DNA of 40,766 nt from Candidatus Zixiibacteriota bacterium (GTDB lineage: Bacteria; Zixibacteria; MSB-5A5; JAABVY01; JAHJOQ01): positions 1 through 40,766 of the forward strand of contig JAHJOQ010000016.1 in NCBI GenBank assembly GCA_018820315.1. The letters run 5' to 3'. The notes beneath the pieces were generated by a model. It did not search any database. It saw only the letters and a list, made by a program, of their open reading frames with translations, and was not told the origin of the DNA. Below are positions 25,083 through 33,059 of the stretch, piece after piece. Position numbers and translations under genes: made by a program. How positions within the stretch are numbered: position 1 is the stretch's first letter; each line of letters starts with the position of its first letter.

Positions 25083-25852
25083 CAGGCGTCTCCGTTCGGT
25101 AGTTTAGCTGGTCCTTCTATCAAGTCCTTCAATTGTCTGAGCGTGAAAGGCTTGATTATCCATCCAAATACTTCACTGTCACAATAGTCTTTCATCTTTG
25201 CGTTCCTGGAGGTTAGGATAATTCGCATCAACGGGATTCGCTCATCATCGGTCAGATGATGACAGATGTCTCTTGTGCGGGCCGCACCAAATGAGCAGTC
25301 TATTATAGCATAGTCAGGTCTGAATTGTTCGATCAGCGCCGCGCATTCGTACTCACTGGATGCGAACTTGATCGTCAGCTCTTCATCACTGGCTCCTGAC
25401 AATAGTCTCGCCAGATTCTTGTTGCGGCTCACGATCATCGCGCTTGTGCCGTGGTGCGCCATTGTCCTGTAATACTCGCACTCCTTGCAGTCCGTCTCGC
25501 AGTGCAGCTTGAGGTGACCAAACTGTTCAGGAATATCCCTCATCTCGTAGCAGCGGCGCGCACGGCTACGGTAGGCGACACATTTGTGACACTGATCTTC
25601 GATCTCACCATCGCAGGCATAAAAATCCCAGCAGTACTTGAATGCTGCATCTGCATCCGGGACGACAACTGCGTGCTCAGCGGGAACTCGTTCCGGAAGG
25701 AGCGATACCACCGCAGCTTTTGGAATTCGCGCATGTCCCCCGGGAGTTCGATAGGAATCGATTTTGCCGGCACGTACCCATTTCAATACGGTGTCGGGAG
25801 AAACCGAGAGGAGTTTCGATGCTTCGGTCGTTGTATAATAGTCTTCTGCCAT
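25082..25852 (-). CDS. BldC/MerR-like HTH regulator with Cys-rich centre and receiver-like C-terminus
   Basis: 256 residues in three parts. Residues 5-50 are an excisionase/MerR-type winged HTH (TTTEASKLLSVSPDTVLKW, RTPGGHARIP), most like single-domain BldC. Residues 70-128 carry eight cysteines (74, 80, 88, 91, 101, 118, 122, 125), including a CWDFYAC motif like the CW pairs seen in some redox-linked signalling proteins; they could hold iron-sulfur or zinc. Residues 137-250 fold like a receiver (Asp near 185 in AIIDCSFG, Lys in WIIKPF), but the acidic pocket residues are missing (AMIVSRNKN), so ordinary phosphorylation is doubtful. It is the first gene of the redox-signalling run and the likely regulator. 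Three 9-base direct repeats lie just upstream. Confidence 0.85.
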   Translation of the reverse strand: MAEDYYTTTEASKLLSVSPDTVLKWVRAGKIDSYRTPGGHARIPKAAVVSLLPERVPAEHAVVVPDADAAFKYCWDFYACDGEIEDQCHKCVAYRSRARRCYEMRDIPEQFGHLKLHCETDCKECEYYRTMAHHGTSAMIVSRNKNLARLLSGASDEELTIKFASSEYECAALIEQFRPDYAIIDCSFGAARTRDICHHLTDDERIPLMRIILTSRNAKMKDYCDSEVFGWIIKPFTLRQLKDLIEGPAKLPNGDA

Positions 25853-25864
25853 TCGAACTCTGCG

Positions 25865-25891
25865 TTTTATGACTTTTATGACTTTTATCGG
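25865..25891 (-). promoter_or_regulatory. Three 9-base direct repeats upstream of the Cys-rich regulator
   Basis: TTTTATGAC, TTTTATGAC and TTTTATCGG run head to tail without gaps (plus strand), ending 13 bases upstream of the regulator's ATG on the minus strand. BldC-type HTH proteins are known to bind direct repeats in a head-to-tail filament, so an autoregulatory site is plausible. The AT content also allows a promoter element here. Confidence 0.5.
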
Positions 25892-26025
25892 AATCTAGCA
25901 TGGAGAGCTTGATCTGTCAACAGATATCTTGAGAAAATGTTCACAAATCAGATAGGGTAAGTCTTGATATGGGGCGATCTTGGTGCAAAGCAGTGCGGCT
26001 TTTGTCCTGTATCACGAATGTGGCA

Positions 26026-26046
26026 GCCGGATTCAGGGAATCCGGC
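26026..26046. repeat. Perfect 9-pair hairpin
   Basis: GCCGGATTC-agg-GAATCCGGC lies 31 bases beyond the stop of the serine-hydrolase remnant. On that gene's strand it could be its old terminator, although the T-run is weak. Confidence 0.5.
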
Positions 26047-26076
26047 CGTTGCTACTCTCATGGGTTCGTGGGATGG

Positions 26077-26223
26077 CTATCGGAGCACAAGCTCCCTGAC
26101 TTTGTGCGAAATCGTCTCGGCTGCCATGTCATAGTTGGACATCACTGCCATAGTGAAGCCGAGATTCGCGCACATGCCAGATGAATAACCGCCACCCTCC
26201 GGATTTTCTCTGGAAACGTGCAT
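26077..26223 (-). pseudogene. C-terminal remnant of a serine hydrolase (beta-lactamase-like)
   Basis: The minus-strand frame from an ATG at 26223 gives 48 codons containing GGGYSSGMCANLGF, then MAVMSNYDMAAETISHKVRE and a stop. This matches the end of class C beta-lactamase-like serine hydrolases, where a GHGGG motif and VLSNYD-P-A are conserved near the C-terminus. The catalytic S-x-x-K and Y-x-N parts are absent, so the gene is a fragment. Homology upstream of the ATG fades. The identification rests on motif recognition by eye. Confidence 0.65.
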
Positions 26224-26303
26224 AAAAAGGTTACAGTGCGACTCACTCGGATCGATTCCAACATTCCACTCGATAGTTGCGAAATGACTCAGGTGTTCTT
26301 CTG

Positions 26304-27269
26304 CTACGTCTTCTTCGTGATTGTGAGTCGCATAGCAATAGTCTTGCGTTTGTATTTTGGCAGCGGCACACCTGGATCCTCTGTCAGCCCGAATCCGACT
26401 GATCTATACAGTGCAATCGCAGCCAGCAGCTTCGGACTTGTGAAGAGTATCAGCGACTTTGCGCCTGCATTCTTCGCTCGTGAGATGATATCGAGAACCA
26501 ACTTCCTGCCCACCTGCTTTCGGCGAGCCACTTCGACGACTGCCATTTTCGACAGCTCAAAAATCGTTTTGCTGCGTTTTATCAGAGCAGCAGTACCGAC
26601 AACCTCGCCGTCGAGAAGAGCAAAAATCACTGCCCCGCCATTCTTGATGATCTCTCCATTGGGATCAGAGAGAATCTTCTCATCCTGCTGTTCGATTTCG
26701 AAATGCTCTTTCAACCACTCATAGTTCAGCGACTTGAAATACCGCTTGTAATTCGGTCTATAATCCACAATAGTAACCGAATCGAACTGCCGTTTTCTGG
26801 TTCTGCTCATCACGCGATCCAACATGCTTTTCTCGTCGAGCGAGCGTTCAATCTTGTTCAACGCCTCGATAGCATCACCGCTTCTGATGCTGACAACTTC
26901 CCGGGTAGCCTCCTCTATATCACGCCAGATTGGCTGCAGAGTGCCCGCCAGCGCAACCCCTTTATCCGTGAGTACAATCAGTCGTCGCCGCTCGTCATCG
27001 GAGTCCTTTAACGATGATATCAGGCCGTGTGATGCCATTTTCTCTGCGATCTGATTCACTGCCGGATGGGTGAGGCCGATTGCCGCCGCGATAGCTGTCA
27101 CTGATAAATATGATCTGTCTTTCAGGACATATAGCACGGGGAACCACCTGCCCTCAAAGTCAATCGATTGCGCCTTATAAATGAGCGAGGCATCTCTCTG
27201 AAGCCGCTCTCCGAGTCGCCGCAGGCGGCTGGCGAAGCCGAGTGGTCCGAGTTGCCCAAGAACATCCAT
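26304..27269 (-). CDS. MarR-type regulator fused to a GNAT acetyltransferase
   Basis: The ATG at 27269 is chosen because AGGAG sits seven bases upstream; a GTG nine codons earlier has no such site. 321 residues. Residues 1-145 are a MarR winged helix (YLSVTAIAAAIGLTHPAVNQI, then the wing DDERRRLIVLTDKG). Residues 165-321 are a GNAT domain with FALLDGEVVGTAALI, the acetyl-CoA loop VEVARRKQVGRKLV and LYRSVGF. Such two-domain proteins are known as HTH/GNAT bifunctional regulators; the acetylated substrate is not known. Palindromic TACGTA sites lie between this gene and the divergent TrmH gene. Confidence 0.92.
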   Translation of the reverse strand: MDVLGQLGPLGFASRLRRLGERLQRDASLIYKAQSIDFEGRWFPVLYVLKDRSYLSVTAIAAAIGLTHPAVNQIAEKMASHGLISSLKDSDDERRRLIVLTDKGVALAGTLQPIWRDIEEATREVVSIRSGDAIEALNKIERSLDEKSMLDRVMSRTRKRQFDSVTIVDYRPNYKRYFKSLNYEWLKEHFEIEQQDEKILSDPNGEIIKNGGAVIFALLDGEVVGTAALIKRSKTIFELSKMAVVEVARRKQVGRKLVLDIISRAKNAGAKSLILFTSPKLLAAIALYRSVGFGLTEDPGVPLPKYKRKTIAMRLTITKKT

Positions 27270-27301
27270 TGACTGGCTCCTGCATTTGAAGTCCACAACA
27301 A

Positions 27302-27323
27302 CTTACGTAAGCAACTACGTAAG
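27302..27323. promoter_or_regulatory. Paired TACGTA palindromes, likely MarR operator
   Basis: CTTACGTAAG (27302-27311) is a perfect 10-base palindrome; a second TACGTA core follows at 27316-27321 in CTACGTAAG. Core centres are 12 bases apart. They lie 33 bases upstream of the MarR-GNAT start, as expected for autoregulation by a dimeric MarR protein. Confidence 0.6.
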
Positions 27324-27449
27324 TTTGTTACTAAAGTTACTCGATTCTTGATGGTTGTACACCATCATATCTACGTTTGTTTCAGTGATGCTATTAAGAC
27401 TCCACGCTAAGCAAGCGATTGATTTCCGGTCGATTACAGCGTATCTTAT

Positions 27450-28145
27450 ATGTCTATGAATGAAGAGATGAAGAAAACGATTATAGAGCACCTAACCGAG
27501 TTTGTAACAGAGAGTCGGATGGCTCGAATAGACTCTGTGCTCGCGGACCGCACTCGATATGTAACGGTTGTGCTCGAAGATATCTGCAATGCTCACAATG
27601 CGAGCGCCGTGATTCGCAGTTGTGAGTGTTTCGGAGCACAGGATGTTCATATAATTGATAATGAGAACGAGTATTCTGTCAATCCGTGTGTCACCCAGGG
27701 ATCGGCGGAGTGGATCGATATCATCCGCTATCACAAGCCGGGCGCAATCAACAGCGAAACTTGTTTAAAGAGATTGAAAACTTCCGGCTACAGGCTGGTG
27801 GCGACTACTCTCGATGAACATGACTGCGTTCTCGATGATCTGCCCATCGACAGACCGCTTGCGATTATGTTTGGCAACGAGGAGAATGGACTGACCGACT
27901 ATGCCATGAAGCAAGCGGATATGCGCATGATCATCCCAATGTTCGGATTCACGCAGAGTTTCAATCTATCCGTGAGCGCGGCGTTGACGCTGCACAGCAT
28001 AGTACCGAGACTACACGATTCTGAGATAGATTGGCATTTGTCTGAGGGCGAAATCCTGGACTTGAAGTACCGCTGGATGAAACGCATAGTCCGCCGCAGC
28101 GATCTGCTCGAACGGCGATTTCTTGAATCTCTCGAGAATAGCTGA
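27450..28145 (+). CDS. trmH: TrmH-family tRNA (guanosine-2'-O)-methyltransferase
   Basis: 231 residues of the SpoU class. Motif 1 is close to HNASAVIRSCECFG, motif 2 is LAIMFGNEENGL, and motif 3 is MFGFTQSFNLSVSAAL; these form the SAM-binding trefoil knot and catalytic Arg/Asn/Ser set. The length and the C-terminal extension (KYRWMKRIVRRSDLLERRF) fit TrmH, which methylates G18 in the tRNA D-loop, rather than the longer RlmB. The start is uncertain: there is no strong ribosome site before the ATGs at 27450, 27456 or 27468. It is divergent from the MarR-GNAT gene. Confidence 0.88.
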   Translation: MSMNEEMKKTIIEHLTEFVTESRMARIDSVLADRTRYVTVVLEDICNAHNASAVIRSCECFGAQDVHIIDNENEYSVNPCVTQGSAEWIDIIRYHKPGAINSETCLKRLKTSGYRLVATTLDEHDCVLDDLPIDRPLAIMFGNEENGLTDYAMKQADMRMIIPMFGFTQSFNLSVSAALTLHSIVPRLHDSEIDWHLSEGEILDLKYRWMKRIVRRSDLLERRFLESLENS

Positions 28146-28171
28146 TGGGTCCCTTCGCGATGTCATTGTCT

Positions 28172-28204
28172 CATGAAGGCCACATGAAGGCTACATGAAG
28201 GCTA
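28172..28204. repeat. Three tandem 11-base repeats
   Basis: CATGAAGGCCA, CATGAAGGCTA and CATGAAGGCTA run head to tail in the 135-base gap between trmH and tldD. Near-identity suggests recent slippage or a small binding array. The period of 11 bases places each copy on about the same helix face. Confidence 0.7.
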
Positions 28205-28280
28205 CGTTTCTGTTGACTTGTCGGCTGGGAGAACTTAGATTGGGCGATCATCACAGTCTTTCCACGGAGGGAGGTTCAGT

Positions 28281-29723
28281 TTGAAAGATAGACTTCTCGA
28301 AACGATTGAATATCTCAAGTCGATGGGTGCGGACTATGCCGATATTCGATTTGTCAGAGTCGAAACCGAGAATATCCAGGTTAAGAATTTCACCGTAGAC
28401 TCAATCACGCGCAATATCAATCAGGGTTTTGGAATCCGGGTGATTGCCGATGGTGCCTGGGGATTCGCAGCGAGTTCGACTCTCAAAGCCGCGAATTTTC
28501 GCAAAGTCGCTAACCGTGCGTTGCAGGTTGCCAAGGCCTCTGCCATGACCAAAAAGCTGGATGTCAGGTTGGCTGGTGGAGAAATCTACACCGATCACTT
28601 CGAGACGCCATTTGAGATCGATCCATTCAAGGTTAAACTTGACAAGAAGCTGAAGCTATTGCTGGCGATCAACGAAATCCTGAAGAAGGACGCCAAGATT
28701 CACACTGCCGAGAGTTCGATGGCTTTCTATAAGACGAACAAGATTTTCGCATCGACCGAGGGATCGTATATCGAGCAGGATCTCCTTGAGACCGGTGCTG
28801 GATATGTCGCGATGGCTGTCGAGGGGAGCGAGACTCAAAAGCGATCCTTTCCCACTTCATTTGGCGGGGATTTCGGAACGGCAGGATACGAACTCGTCGA
28901 GAATATGCAACTCGTCGAAAACGCAGAGAGAGTCCGCGAAGAGGCTATCGCATTACTGACCGCGCCTCCGATGCCGAAAGGTGAGGCGGACATCATCATC
29001 GGAAGTTCCCAGATGGCGCTACAGATTCACGAGTCCTGCGGTCATCCGACCGAACTTGACAGAGTGCTCGGTACGGAGATATCCCTTGCCGGTGGGTCGT
29101 TCATGACCATCGATCAGCTTAACAAGCTGAAATATGGTTCGGATATCGTGAACATCAACGCCGATGCCACCATCTCGGGAGCACTCGGGACGTTTGGCTA
29201 TGATGATGAAGGCGTGAAGGCTCAACATGCTCCGATCGTGAAAGATGGCCTTTTCGTCGGCTACCTTACTTCTCGCGAGACCGCTCCGGTCGTTAATCAG
29301 CGCTCTAACGGTACTATGAGAGCAGATGGTTGGAGCGCGATTCCATTGATCCGGATGACCAATATCAACCTCGATCCCGGGAAAGTGGATCTCGATGATC
29401 TGATTGCGGACACCGAGGGGGGATACATGCTCGAGACGAATAAGAGCTGGTCCATTGATGACAAACGTCTCAATTTCCAATTCGGGCTTGAAGCTGCCTG
29501 GAAAATCGAGAACGGCAAGAAGGGGCAGTTGTACAAGAACCCGCTCTATACCGGCATGACTCCGAAATTCTGGAATTCATGCGATGCTATTTGCAACAGG
29601 GATCATTGGCACGTCTGGGGTATCCCGAATTGCGGAAAAGGTGAGCCGATGCAGACAGCTCATGTAGCGCACGGTGCTTCACCTGCAAGATTCAGAAATA
29701 TTGAAGTGGGGGTGAGCAAATGA
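28281..29723 (+). CDS. tldD: TldD metalloprotease subunit
   Basis: 480 residues, TTG start with GGAGGGAGG upstream. The zinc site HESCGHP (His near 250, HExxxH) is intact, and the family segments ADYADIRFVR, GFGIRVIADGAWGFA and GYLTSRETAP are present. TldD and TldE form a heterodimeric protease active on unfolded small peptides, known for microcin B17 maturation and CcdA degradation in E. coli. The stop overlaps the tldE start by four bases, so the pair is translationally coupled, as expected for equimolar subunits. Confidence 0.96.
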   Translation: MKDRLLETIEYLKSMGADYADIRFVRVETENIQVKNFTVDSITRNINQGFGIRVIADGAWGFAASSTLKAANFRKVANRALQVAKASAMTKKLDVRLAGGEIYTDHFETPFEIDPFKVKLDKKLKLLLAINEILKKDAKIHTAESSMAFYKTNKIFASTEGSYIEQDLLETGAGYVAMAVEGSETQKRSFPTSFGGDFGTAGYELVENMQLVENAERVREEAIALLTAPPMPKGEADIIIGSSQMALQIHESCGHPTELDRVLGTEISLAGGSFMTIDQLNKLKYGSDIVNINADATISGALGTFGYDDEGVKAQHAPIVKDGLFVGYLTSRETAPVVNQRSNGTMRADGWSAIPLIRMTNINLDPGKVDLDDLIADTEGGYMLETNKSWSIDDKRLNFQFGLEAAWKIENGKKGQLYKNPLYTGMTPKFWNSCDAICNRDHWHVWGIPNCGKGEPMQTAHVAHGASPARFRNIEVGVSK

Positions 29724-31072
29724 TAGGACAGGACAAGATATTCACGACGTTAGAGAAGGTGATGGTTTCTACTAAGGCCGACGAGACTGAGGCTGTCTTC
29801 GTCGGTGGTACATCGGGTTTAACGCGATACGCAAATTCATTCATCCATCAGAACGTCGCAGTGGAAAATACCAAAGTGACATTCAGGGTCGCGATTGGCA
29901 ACAAGATCGGTACGGCAGCATGCAATTCATTCGTGCTGACCGATTTAAAGAAGGCGCTTCGCTCTGCCTATGAGATCGCCAAGCAGCAGAAGCCTAACAA
30001 CGATTTCAAGGGCTTCGCCAGGCCGGCGAGTTATGCCGAACTTGAGACATTCGATCAAAAGACCTCTAAGTTCACTCCGAAGCAGCGTGCAACCAAGCTG
30101 AAGAGAGTTTTTGCGAAGGGCGCCAGGTACAATTATGACATGGCGGGTGCGCTGTCGACCGAGGATGGCGAGATCGCAGTTCTGAATTCACATGGCGTTC
30201 GTTGTTACCAGCCGCACACGACTGCCTCGATCAATATCATAGCTACCGGTGAGGATTCATCCGGATATGCGTCGGGGCTATCGTCGAAAATCGAGGACCT
30301 TGATATTCCAGCGTTGGCAACAACGGCCGTGACTAAGTGTCGGAAGTCAAAGCACCCGAAGGACATCAAGCCGGGCGAGTATGAGGTAATCCTCGAGCCG
30401 GCAGCGCTCGGTGAGCTGTTTGAGTGGCTCAACTTTGTCGCATTTGGGTCTAAGGCTTTCGAGGAGAATACTTCGTTCCTTGCTGGCCGCATCGGCGAAA
30501 AAGTGATGGGAGAGAATGTCTCGATCACGGATGACGCATTCGATCCGGGAAATCCGGGAATCGCCTTCGATTTTGAGGGTGTGCCGAAAAAGAAGGTAGA
30601 CTTAGTTCTGAAAGGCGTAGCCAAGGGAGTCGTGTACAATCTGATTTCTGCAAGCCGCGCGGGCATACAATCCACCGGTCATGGGCTGCCTGCGGAGTAT
30701 GCTTCCGAAGGTTCTATGCCATCGAATATTCGTCTATCTGCGGGAGATTCAACGCTTGACGAAATGATCAGCCAGGTGGAAGATGGCCTTCTTGTGACGA
30801 GATTTCACTACATAAACGGCTTTCTCGATCCACGCGTTGCGCTGATGACCGGAATGACGCGGGATGGCCTATTCCGGATCAAGAAAGGCAAACTTCGCGG
30901 CGGTGTGAAGAACCTGCGATTCACAGACAGCATGATGGATGTTTTTTCCAATGTATTAGGCGCAAGTTCGGAGCGAAAAGCTGTGGGTTCATGGTGGGGG
31001 TCGGTAGCGTCTATGTATATGCCAACCATGAGGATAGGGAAATTCAAGTTCACAGGGAAAACCGATTTTTGA
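29720..31072 (+). CDS. tldE: TldE/PmbA subunit
   Basis: 450 residues, starting in an ATGA overlap with tldD. It has the same fold as TldD (RYANSFIHQNVAVENTKVTF, then GHGLPAEYASEG and a final DSMMDVFSNVLGASSER segment) but lacks the HExxxH zinc motif, which is the usual division of labour: TldE shapes the tunnel while TldD holds zinc. No relation to a RiPP precursor is visible around it. Often annotated pmbA. Confidence 0.94.
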   Translation: MIGQDKIFTTLEKVMVSTKADETEAVFVGGTSGLTRYANSFIHQNVAVENTKVTFRVAIGNKIGTAACNSFVLTDLKKALRSAYEIAKQQKPNNDFKGFARPASYAELETFDQKTSKFTPKQRATKLKRVFAKGARYNYDMAGALSTEDGEIAVLNSHGVRCYQPHTTASINIIATGEDSSGYASGLSSKIEDLDIPALATTAVTKCRKSKHPKDIKPGEYEVILEPAALGELFEWLNFVAFGSKAFEENTSFLAGRIGEKVMGENVSITDDAFDPGNPGIAFDFEGVPKKKVDLVLKGVAKGVVYNLISASRAGIQSTGHGLPAEYASEGSMPSNIRLSAGDSTLDEMISQVEDGLLVTRFHYINGFLDPRVALMTGMTRDGLFRIKKGKLRGGVKNLRFTDSMMDVFSNVLGASSERKAVGSWWGSVASMYMPTMRIGKFKFTGKTDF

Positions 31073-31199
31073 GGTGTGTCCATAACTTCTGCATCGTATC
31101 TAAGCGACTCAATCGATGAAACTTCCATCGGCTGATTTCGTAATGTAAACCGTAGTGATGGATCGACGACACTCCGCAGCTTTGTGGGAGGGATGGAAT

Positions 31200-32948
31200 A
31201 TGAGTAGTCTCAAGAGTTTGATAGTAGCGGCTCTAGCGCTCTTCGTCATCGGGTTTACACTTCTTATCTTGGCCTCCCAATTACGGGCAGAGGAATATAC
31301 GGCTGTCCTATTTGATCGCATGACGATAGGGGAGTTGGAGCAGAAGTCTTTCGAAACCTCTGAACCAATCACAATTCACATCAACGCTATCGGGGCAGGA
31401 CGGCGAGAATCTGATGATCTGTACGCTTACGGGTGGATTCTGAATAACAACACTCGCGAGCCGGAATGGATTATGGATTACGACAATACGACCGGTGTTC
31501 AGAGGAAGAGCAACATCAGAGAGTTTGACGGAGACGTCCGACTGGATCGTGGCTCCTTCACCGCTTTCTTCTATCCCGGAAACCCCTTCAGTGCCGGGGT
31601 GAACATCAGCCTCGAAGACTTTGGTGACGTCTTCACGATAATTGGCGACGCTTTGTCAGATCATGATGAAGTCACTGACGAATTCAAGATCGAGATCACG
31701 ACTGATAGTCAAGCATTCTCGGTAATCGGAAGGCCGTCGCCGTCCGACGACAGGATGGTGCTCCAGTTGCTGGCCACTGATGATGATTACTACGAGAGCG
31801 AAGGCATGACCCTTACGAAGCAAGTTCCTCTCAGGATCTATGCCGTTGGGGAGTACTCGCGGGGTGATAAGACCATGGTCGACTATGCCTGGATAGTGGA
31901 TGCTGACAGTCGAGAGAAAGTGTGGATGATGGAGCGGTGGAATACAGAGCTCGCAGGTGGTGCCAGAAAGAACAGAATGTCTGACGAAGTCGTAACTTTG
32001 CCCGCAGGCGATTATATCGTCTATTGCTCGACTGACGATTCTCACTCTCCGGCTGAATGGAATATGGCGCCTCCGTATGATCCGTATGGCTGGGGGGTCA
32101 CTATTTTTGTAGAAGATCCCAATGACGCCAGCTCGGTGAAACCATACTCTGACGAGCAGTCATCAAGGGAGATCCTCTCAATCACGCGCGTGGGCAACAG
32201 CGAATATGAAGCTCGGTACTTCACACTCAAGAAGCCTGCCGAACTGCATATCTACGCAATAGGTGAATATGACAACTACGGTGATGATTTTGCGGATTAT
32301 GCGTGGATCGAGAACCGCAAGAGTTTCGAAAGAGTCTGGGAGATGGGTGACCGCAACACCGAGCACGCCGGAGGAGCATCCAAGAACCGGAAATTTGTCG
32401 GGAATGTGAAATTCGCTCCAGGAGACTATGTAGTCTATTATGTCACTGATGACTCCCACGCTTACAGAGACTGGAACTCATCGCCTCCGGCAGATCAGCG
32501 TAACTACGGCATCACGATATATGGCGTAGGCTCTGGCTTTGATAAGTCGATAGTTGAAGTCACCGACCGTCCAGCGAAGGATGGCAACGCGCTGGCCAGT
32601 ATAACTGCGGTCGGCAGCGATGAGGAGGAGAGCCAGTCATTCACACTTGATCGAAGGACCAAAGTCCGGATTTACGCTATCGGCGAAGGTGTGAAGAACG
32701 AAATGTATGATTACGCCTGGATAGAGGACTCCGAGACTGGAAGAATCGTGTGGGAGATGACCTATCGCAGGACGGAGCACGCAGGCGGTGCGAACAAGAA
32801 TCGCATGGTCAACGATGTTATCGAACTCGATAAGGGTGCCTATGAGGTCTATTACATAACCGATGATTCGCATGCATTTGGAGACTGGAATTCGTCAAAG
32901 CCTGACGATCAAACGCACTGGGGTGTGACGATTACGATAGTCAATTAG
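31200..32948 (+). CDS. Exported protein of four ~110-residue repeats, unknown family
   Basis: The ATG at 31200 follows GGGAGGG with eight bases spacing; a longer frame 15 codons upstream lacks this. 582 residues. The N-terminal hydrophobic helix (LIVAALALFVIGFTLLIL) is a signal peptide or anchor. The rest repeats one unit four times. The first copy (about 40-150) is diverged; the next three (about 195-310, 335-450, 470-582) share IYAIGE-Y, DYAWIED, VWEM--RNTEHAGGA-KNR, a GDYVVYY-TDDSHA-GDWNSS block and an ending -WGVTI. The conserved aromatic, Asp and His residues suggest a beta-sandwich binding domain. I do not recognise the family. It is probably periplasmic or surface located. A strong terminator follows. 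Confidence 0.88.
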   Translation: MSSLKSLIVAALALFVIGFTLLILASQLRAEEYTAVLFDRMTIGELEQKSFETSEPITIHINAIGAGRRESDDLYAYGWILNNNTREPEWIMDYDNTTGVQRKSNIREFDGDVRLDRGSFTAFFYPGNPFSAGVNISLEDFGDVFTIIGDALSDHDEVTDEFKIEITTDSQAFSVIGRPSPSDDRMVLQLLATDDDYYESEGMTLTKQVPLRIYAVGEYSRGDKTMVDYAWIVDADSREKVWMMERWNTELAGGARKNRMSDEVVTLPAGDYIVYCSTDDSHSPAEWNMAPPYDPYGWGVTIFVEDPNDASSVKPYSDEQSSREILSITRVGNSEYEARYFTLKKPAELHIYAIGEYDNYGDDFADYAWIENRKSFERVWEMGDRNTEHAGGASKNRKFVGNVKFAPGDYVVYYVTDDSHAYRDWNSSPPADQRNYGITIYGVGSGFDKSIVEVTDRPAKDGNALASITAVGSDEEESQSFTLDRRTKVRIYAIGEGVKNEMYDYAWIEDSETGRIVWEMTYRRTEHAGGANKNRMVNDVIELDKGAYEVYYITDDSHAFGDWNSSKPDDQTHWGVTITIVN

Positions 32949-32994
32949 ACTGAGAGCAGTATGTCCCTGAGGGCTTGTCAATTGAACGCCTAAA

Positions 32995-33026
32995 GCGGAC
33001 AGGTTAACTGTCCGCCTCTTATTTTT
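32995..33026. terminator. Intrinsic terminator
   Basis: GCGGACAG-gttaa-CTGTCCGC is a perfect 8-pair stem, followed on the plus strand by a T-run (ATTTTT at 33021-33026). It closes the repeat-protein gene and lies between it and the convergent lipoprotein gene, for which upstream A-rich bases could also serve. Confidence 0.85.
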
Positions 33027-33059
33027 CTGTACAAATAGCAAATTCTGCCAGAATCGATG

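Noticed and set aside
25451-25912. 153-codon plus-strand frame
   Set aside because: It is the shadow of the Cys-rich HTH regulator on the opposite strand, whose domains are clear.
28281-31072. TldD/TldE as part of a RiPP (microcin-like) maturation cluster
   Set aside because: No precursor peptide, cyclodehydratase or exporter gene is nearby; TldD/E are common housekeeping proteins and the neighbours are unrelated.
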